This document shows positions 60,730-64,000 of a DNA stretch of 64,000 nt, piece after piece. The notes beneath the pieces are model-generated. The model saw nothing but the letters and a program-made list of their open reading frames with translations. It did not search any database and had not been told where the DNA came from. How positions within the stretch are numbered: position 1 is the first letter of the stretch; the number at the start of each line of letters is the position of its first letter. Origin of the DNA: Nitrospira sp. CR1.1 (GTDB lineage: Bacteria > Nitrospirota > Nitrospiria > Nitrospirales > Nitrospiraceae); assembly GCA_014055465.1 (NCBI GenBank), contig WIAF01000015.1, positions 1 to 64,000 on the forward strand, in the 5' to 3' direction. Made by a program: the position numbers and the translations under genes.

Positions 60730-62109
60730 ATGCTCGGGAGATTGTGGGCAGCTTGGCGGGGCGAGTCTGCGAGAGTTCATACCGGAGAAGCAACTTCCCT
60801 TGTGGTGCCGAGCCTGATCGAAATCACCCTAGAGGATCTGGCTAAAGACGTGTGGCTTCCGCTCAATTTGGACTTCATTCAACAAACTGGGGAGCTGGTC
60901 GAGGAAGCTGAGCCCGAGGGCAGTCCAGTAGAGTATGCACCGCCTGATCCTGAGGTGGCCGTCGCTCCTGCGGCCCTGACATATCCCAGTGCATCAACTT
61001 CTGCGGAGGGCCCGTCCTCTGCCCAGCCGGTGCTGCCTCCTCAGGGAGGCGCACAGGCCGCCACACTCGATCCCGCCACCTCGACACGCCCGGTGTCGTC
61101 TGGCCGGTCGTCCGCACTTATTCGGGATTTCATCATGCCCTATCAACCGGTAATTGAGAGCCAGCGCGCACTGGAGCCGCTGCTCACGGTGGTGAAAATT
61201 CTCGAGGAATATGGGGACTGTCCGTCGATCGTGACGGCCGGTATCGAACGGGACGAAGAATGTACGGACCTCTATTCCATTCGCGATACGCTCGCGAAAA
61301 TCACGCTGCGAGACCATACGTATCGGGTCACGGAGTTAGCGTTGGCGTTGCTCAAGCAGACCTACCGGGATGGAGATCTTATGATCCCGAAGGTACTGGT
61401 GGCGACACTAGGACATGATCTGGGTAAGATTCCGCGCTTTCGTGCGACTGCCGCCCATGCGATGGGGGATCATCCGGTTGTCAGCGCGATTAAGCTCCAA
61501 GAGTGCTTTGCCGGCACGTCCATCCCATGGTTCAGTGAGGTGTTGGATGCCATCAAGGGCCATCATCGGATCGGGAAGGATCGGCTGGGCGTGATTCTTC
61601 GGCAAGCCGATGGGCAGGCACGCGTGAAGGAAATGATCCTCAGCACGCAGGAGATGCAGGAGAAGCCGTTAGACAGTTGGTGTGCGGGACCAGAAGTCTT
61701 GGCGATCGTGGCGCCTCGGATCAATCGGCCACTCAAAGGAAGCAAGTGGGCGGCGTTTTCGCTGAAAGGGGTGGTGTATGTGACACCGGATGCCATTCTG
61801 GAGGCCGCCAAAGAGTTGGCACGGCAGAAGAAGGTCGTCGAAATGGGACTCATTCGATCGACCGATCGCGAGGATACGCTGCGGCGACTGGTGAAAATTC
61901 TAGGTGCGGCGGATCTCTTGGCTATGGAGATTGGCGAGCATTTTTACGGCCGGCCGTTCGACATCTTCACAAAGAAAGCGGGCATCAAACAGCGTGGCTA
62001 TTTTGTGCCGGTCAAACTTGAAGCGTTTCAGATCGCCGAATCGGAACTCGAGTCTCGCAAGGTGGCGTTTATGCAGTTGGTGACCGAATTCCAGCTCGGT
62101 CGAGGATAG
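60730..62109 (+). CDS. HD-domain protein, candidate MOBH-type relaxase-related protein
   Basis: GGAGG lies 5 nt before ATG, overlapping the end of the NusG-like gene. The 459-residue protein has a disordered Ala/Pro-rich N-terminal region and an HD metal-dependent phosphohydrolase domain: H196 (LRDHTYRV), H229-D230 (LGHDLGK), H248 (GDHPVVS) and H278-H279 (KGHHR). A C-terminal domain resembles the TraI C-terminal part of MOBH relaxases (WAAFSLKGVVYVTPDAILEA, IKQRGYFVPVKLEAF). No other relaxase is seen in the window, so it may be the relaxase. Signalling HD hydrolase is the alternative. Confidence 0.6.
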   Translation: MLGRLWAAWRGESARVHTGEATSLVVPSLIEITLEDLAKDVWLPLNLDFIQQTGELVEEAEPEGSPVEYAPPDPEVAVAPAALTYPSASTSAEGPSSAQPVLPPQGGAQAATLDPATSTRPVSSGRSSALIRDFIMPYQPVIESQRALEPLLTVVKILEEYGDCPSIVTAGIERDEECTDLYSIRDTLAKITLRDHTYRVTELALALLKQTYRDGDLMIPKVLVATLGHDLGKIPRFRATAAHAMGDHPVVSAIKLQECFAGTSIPWFSEVLDAIKGHHRIGKDRLGVILRQADGQARVKEMILSTQEMQEKPLDSWCAGPEVLAIVAPRINRPLKGSKWAAFSLKGVVYVTPDAILEAAKELARQKKVVEMGLIRSTDREDTLRRLVKILGAADLLAMEIGEHFYGRPFDIFTKKAGIKQRGYFVPVKLEAFQIAESELESRKVAFMQLVTEFQLGRG

Positions 62110-62119
62110 GAGTACAGGT

Positions 62120-62338
62120 ATGGATCCGGAAACTTTTATTGCCGTGTCATCGTGGGTCAATACGACGTTGCTGGCCGGTGTTCCGCTCCGCATCCTGGCC
62201 TCTTCCACTCTGGCGGCGACGTTCTGGTTCGGGGCCTACAAACAACGGATTGCACTGGGATTCTTGTTTTTCATGCTGACGATTTTGCTGTCGTATTTTC
62301 GGCCGCTGATCAACCTGATCGGCTCGGGGAGCATGTAA
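62120..62338 (+). CDS. small two-helix membrane protein
   Basis: AGGAG lies 8 nt before ATG. The 72-residue protein has two hydrophobic segments (LLAGVPLRILASSTLAATFW and IALGFLFFMLTILLSY) separated by a short basic loop. No family recognised. It is coupled to the following membrane protein gene, with 2 bases between them. Confidence 0.6.
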   Translation: MDPETFIAVSSWVNTTLLAGVPLRILASSTLAATFWFGAYKQRIALGFLFFMLTILLSYFRPLINLIGSGSM

Positions 62339-62340
62339 CA

Positions 62341-63081
62341 ATGGAACAATCAGCTTCGCGGCGAGGACCGATCTTTGCGGAGGGAGCTTCAGGCCGAAGC
62401 CGTCCCCGAAGTCTGATTGCAGCGATCAGCGAGATTCAGGAGTTGGCGGTGGTGGAGAAGCTTGGTACGCCGCTCCCGGAACATCTCATTCTGCTCGATC
62501 GCAGCTTTGCCTATACTGAGGTGGGAGTGCATAGCGTCGTGGTTGATGGGCTAATCAATATGCTAGGAGTGCCGATGGGACTCGGTGTCATGGGGAGCTT
62601 GATGCCGATCTTCGGGGATCCGGATCCGAGTCTCTTCGATCAGGTGTTCGCCCAGCTGATCGGGATTACATACGGCGTGGGGTATGCGGTGATGATTGGG
62701 CATAATCTCGGGTCGTGTTACATCGGAAAAGTCTGTAAACGGGCGATACAGGACATTTATCAGTCGATGATCGTGGCTAATATCATTAAGGTGATCCTCC
62801 TGTCCGTCTTCTTTAATTTTATGTATCAGCTCTTGACCCCAGAACATGTACAGAAAGGCTTTAAGGTTCTCTGGCCGTTACTACGAGGGGTGATGTCCGA
62901 TCAGATGGCGGTCGGGGTGCAAGACTGGGTGATTAGCATGCGCGAGGTCATGATTCCATCAGCCACGGTAGTCATTCTGGTGACTATCGCCACGCTCTGT
63001 GTTCCCTATGTCTATTTTGTGATTGGTGGACGGGAGGCGGCAGAAGAAAAGCGCCGGAATCGCCTGTACGATGTGTGTTGA
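62341..63081 (+). CDS. integral membrane protein of unknown function
   Basis: ATG 62341 follows GGGGAGC about 10 nt upstream. The 246-residue protein has a cytoplasmic-type N-terminus, then four to five hydrophobic segments (LINMLGVPMGLGVMGSLMPI, IGITYGVGYAVMIGHNLG, MIVANIIKVILLSVFFNFMY, MIPSATVVILVTIATLCVPY) and a basic C-terminus. No motif identifies it. It likely belongs to the transfer apparatus or an exclusion system, given its operon. Confidence 0.6.
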   Translation: MEQSASRRGPIFAEGASGRSRPRSLIAAISEIQELAVVEKLGTPLPEHLILLDRSFAYTEVGVHSVVVDGLINMLGVPMGLGVMGSLMPIFGDPDPSLFDQVFAQLIGITYGVGYAVMIGHNLGSCYIGKVCKRAIQDIYQSMIVANIIKVILLSVFFNFMYQLLTPEHVQKGFKVLWPLLRGVMSDQMAVGVQDWVISMREVMIPSATVVILVTIATLCVPYVYFVIGGREAAEEKRRNRLYDVC

Positions 63082-63184
63082 TATTTTGCCTCGAGCGCAT
63101 GAGAATTTATGTTCAGCGTTGTAGTTTCCTTTTGATGCATCCCGGAAGTGGCCTCACGTTTCAGGGCCAAATCGCTCCGAGTGA

Positions 63185-63310
63185 ACCGCCGGTGTCAGCA
63201 ATTATGCGAAACGCGAAGTGCTGCGGGAGATTCTCGCCCAGGTCGCCCATACATTGCGCGATTGGGTGCAAAATGCAGGGATGCAGATCTTACTTTCGGC
63301 GCAATTGTGA
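63185..63310 (+). pseudogene. coding remnant without start codon
   Basis: After a TGA, one frame reads AGVSNYAKREVLREILAQVA, then HTLRDWVQNAGMQILLSAQL, and stops. It looks like a helical protein end but has no start or ribosome-binding site. Origin unknown; it might be the end of a lost recombination or transposition gene. Confidence 0.35.
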
Positions 63311-63346
63311 CGGCCAAAACATACTTTTATAAACATATTGGCAATG

Positions 63347-63356
63347 TCGATAATAC
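63347..63356 (+). promoter_or_regulatory. TCGATAATAC variant before the last gene
   Basis: One base differs from TCGGTAATAC. It lies 48 nt before ATG 63405, within the 30-51 nt range seen for most exact copies. Candidate -10 element. Confidence 0.45.
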
Positions 63357-63404
63357 ATGCTACTATGGTGTTGTTGGAAGTATGGTCACCGAAAAGGAGC
63401 CGCT

Positions 63405-63941
63405 ATGACCACCGCCATCGAAGACACCATCGTTGTTTTTACTGCTCGAAGCCCGGAGCGCATCGTCCGTGAAGGTGGGTCGAAAGCGTGGGTGCTGAAT
63501 CCGGTTCGCGCGAAGCAATGCACATGGCTGGTCTGTACCCAAAATCGCCACAACCCCGATCACGAGTTTTCGGATGCCACTGAACCGCACGGCATGGGTT
63601 TCCTGCTCGGGCGAATTTCTGCCATTCGGAAACCGGAAGATGATGGTGAGGGTGACCGCTGGATCATCGCCATCAGCGAGTTTGCACGGATCGCAATTCC
63701 CAATACTTGGGATCATGGGCGCAATCCAGTGCGATACGAGTCGCTAGCTCAATTAGGTATCAATCTAGACGAGGTTACGTTTCAGTCGATGCCGCAGGAG
63801 AGGGCGTCTCCTGTGCCAGCCGAACTACCCGCTCTGGCAAGGAATCCTGAAGCGGTCCTAAGCATCACAGAGGCAAAGCGGCAACTTGCGCAAACTTTCG
63901 GCGTCAAGCCTGAAGCGGTCGAAATCACTATTCGAGGATGA
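63405..63941 (+). CDS. hypothetical protein
   Basis: AAGGAG lies 5 nt before ATG. The 178-residue protein is soluble, with VLNPVRAKQCTWLVCTQNRH, GMGFLLGRISAIRKPE and WIIAISEFARIAIPNTWDHG segments and a C-terminal helix (SITEAKRQLAQTFGVKPEAVE). I do not recognise a family. The closing helix resembles the end of some DNA-binding or toxin-antitoxin regulators, but this is weak. The 59 bases after it hold nothing identifiable. Confidence 0.6.
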   Translation: MTTAIEDTIVVFTARSPERIVREGGSKAWVLNPVRAKQCTWLVCTQNRHNPDHEFSDATEPHGMGFLLGRISAIRKPEDDGEGDRWIIAISEFARIAIPNTWDHGRNPVRYESLAQLGINLDEVTFQSMPQERASPVPAELPALARNPEAVLSITEAKRQLAQTFGVKPEAVEITIRG

Positions 63942-64000
63942 TGTCCGGCTTGGCATCATTACTTGGAGAAGACTTCCCGGCACTTAACGAATGACAGCTT

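Larger units (their letters stand above)
63082..63404. other. intergenic region with a coding remnant and motif
   Basis: These 323 bases hold no intact gene. A protein-like fragment lies at 63185-63310 and a variant of the shared motif at 63347-63356. The rest shows nothing I can identify. Confidence 0.6.

Noticed and set aside
1-64000. CRISPR arrays, rRNA and tRNA genes, and a tRNA attachment site
   Set aside because: I found no regularly spaced direct repeats, no rRNA-like sequence and no tRNA-like cloverleaf by eye. Element ends and an integrase are probably outside the window.

Overview
The window is most of a conjugative mobile element (an integrative conjugative element or large plasmid) from a Gram-negative bacterium. 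The evidence is a nearly complete F-type type IV secretion and mating-pair system, lipobox lipoproteins, an OmpA-domain protein and an outer-membrane-type protein. GC is moderate to high. My guess at the host is a Nitrospirota (Nitrospira-like) bacterium. That rests on general resemblance only, and no taxonomic marker is present.

Layout. (1) 1-3930: two Rhs C-terminal tip cassettes with polymorphic ends and broken Rhs core copies between them. One cassette carries a permuted papain-like domain followed by a small lipoprotein. (2) 3940-4755: TraT surface-exclusion lipoprotein. (3) 5132-8193: PAS histidine kinase and NarL-type response regulator. (4) 8194-15551, leftward: an orphan C-terminal half of a B12-dependent ribonucleotide reductase, a block-swapped Ycf46-like AAA+ ATPase with small partner-like genes, a Toprim primase-like protein and a DUF4942-type DNA methyltransferase. 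(5) 15711-17120: TraD-like coupling ATPase. (6) 17089-24378, leftward: a regulatory and DNA-processing operon with an HTH protein, a sigma factor with only region 2, a ParB-like protein, a MarR-like protein, a UvrD helicase and a site-2 protease. It faces an XRE repressor across a palindromic operator. (7) 25421-29877: a Gp3-like directionality-factor protein and a Cas4-like nuclease, divergent from a RecD2-like helicase across a perfect 19-bp palindrome. (8) 29893-31719: an unknown gene split by a tnpB-only IS605-family insertion. (9) 31932-52328: the transfer operons (outer-membrane-type protein, OmpA lipoprotein, traA-L-E-K-B-dsbC-V-C, S26 peptidase, trbC-traW, traU, traF, traH, very long traG). 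(10) 52334-54753: two lipoproteins on the minus strand. (11) 54836-63941: NusA-core protein, lipoprotein, YbjQ-like protein, TraN, lytic transglycosylase, NusG-like protein, HD protein (possible MOBH relaxase) and membrane proteins.

The most interesting theme is that the element seems to carry its own transcription kit. It encodes a sigma factor lacking region 4, a NusA core lacking the polymerase-binding domain, and a NusG/RfaH-like protein. A conserved sequence TCGGTAATAC (core GGTAATAC) lies 20-93 nt before transfer-related genes on both strands: nrdJ-C, traD, the outer-membrane gene, the OmpA lipoprotein, trbC-traW and the NusA-like gene. One-mismatch variants precede traT and the last gene. 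I infer a cascade: repressor switch, then region-2 sigma, then -10-only transfer promoters, with NusA-like and NusG-like factors supporting elongation through the long tra operons. The cascade is inference. The motif copies and domain resemblances are read directly from the sequence.
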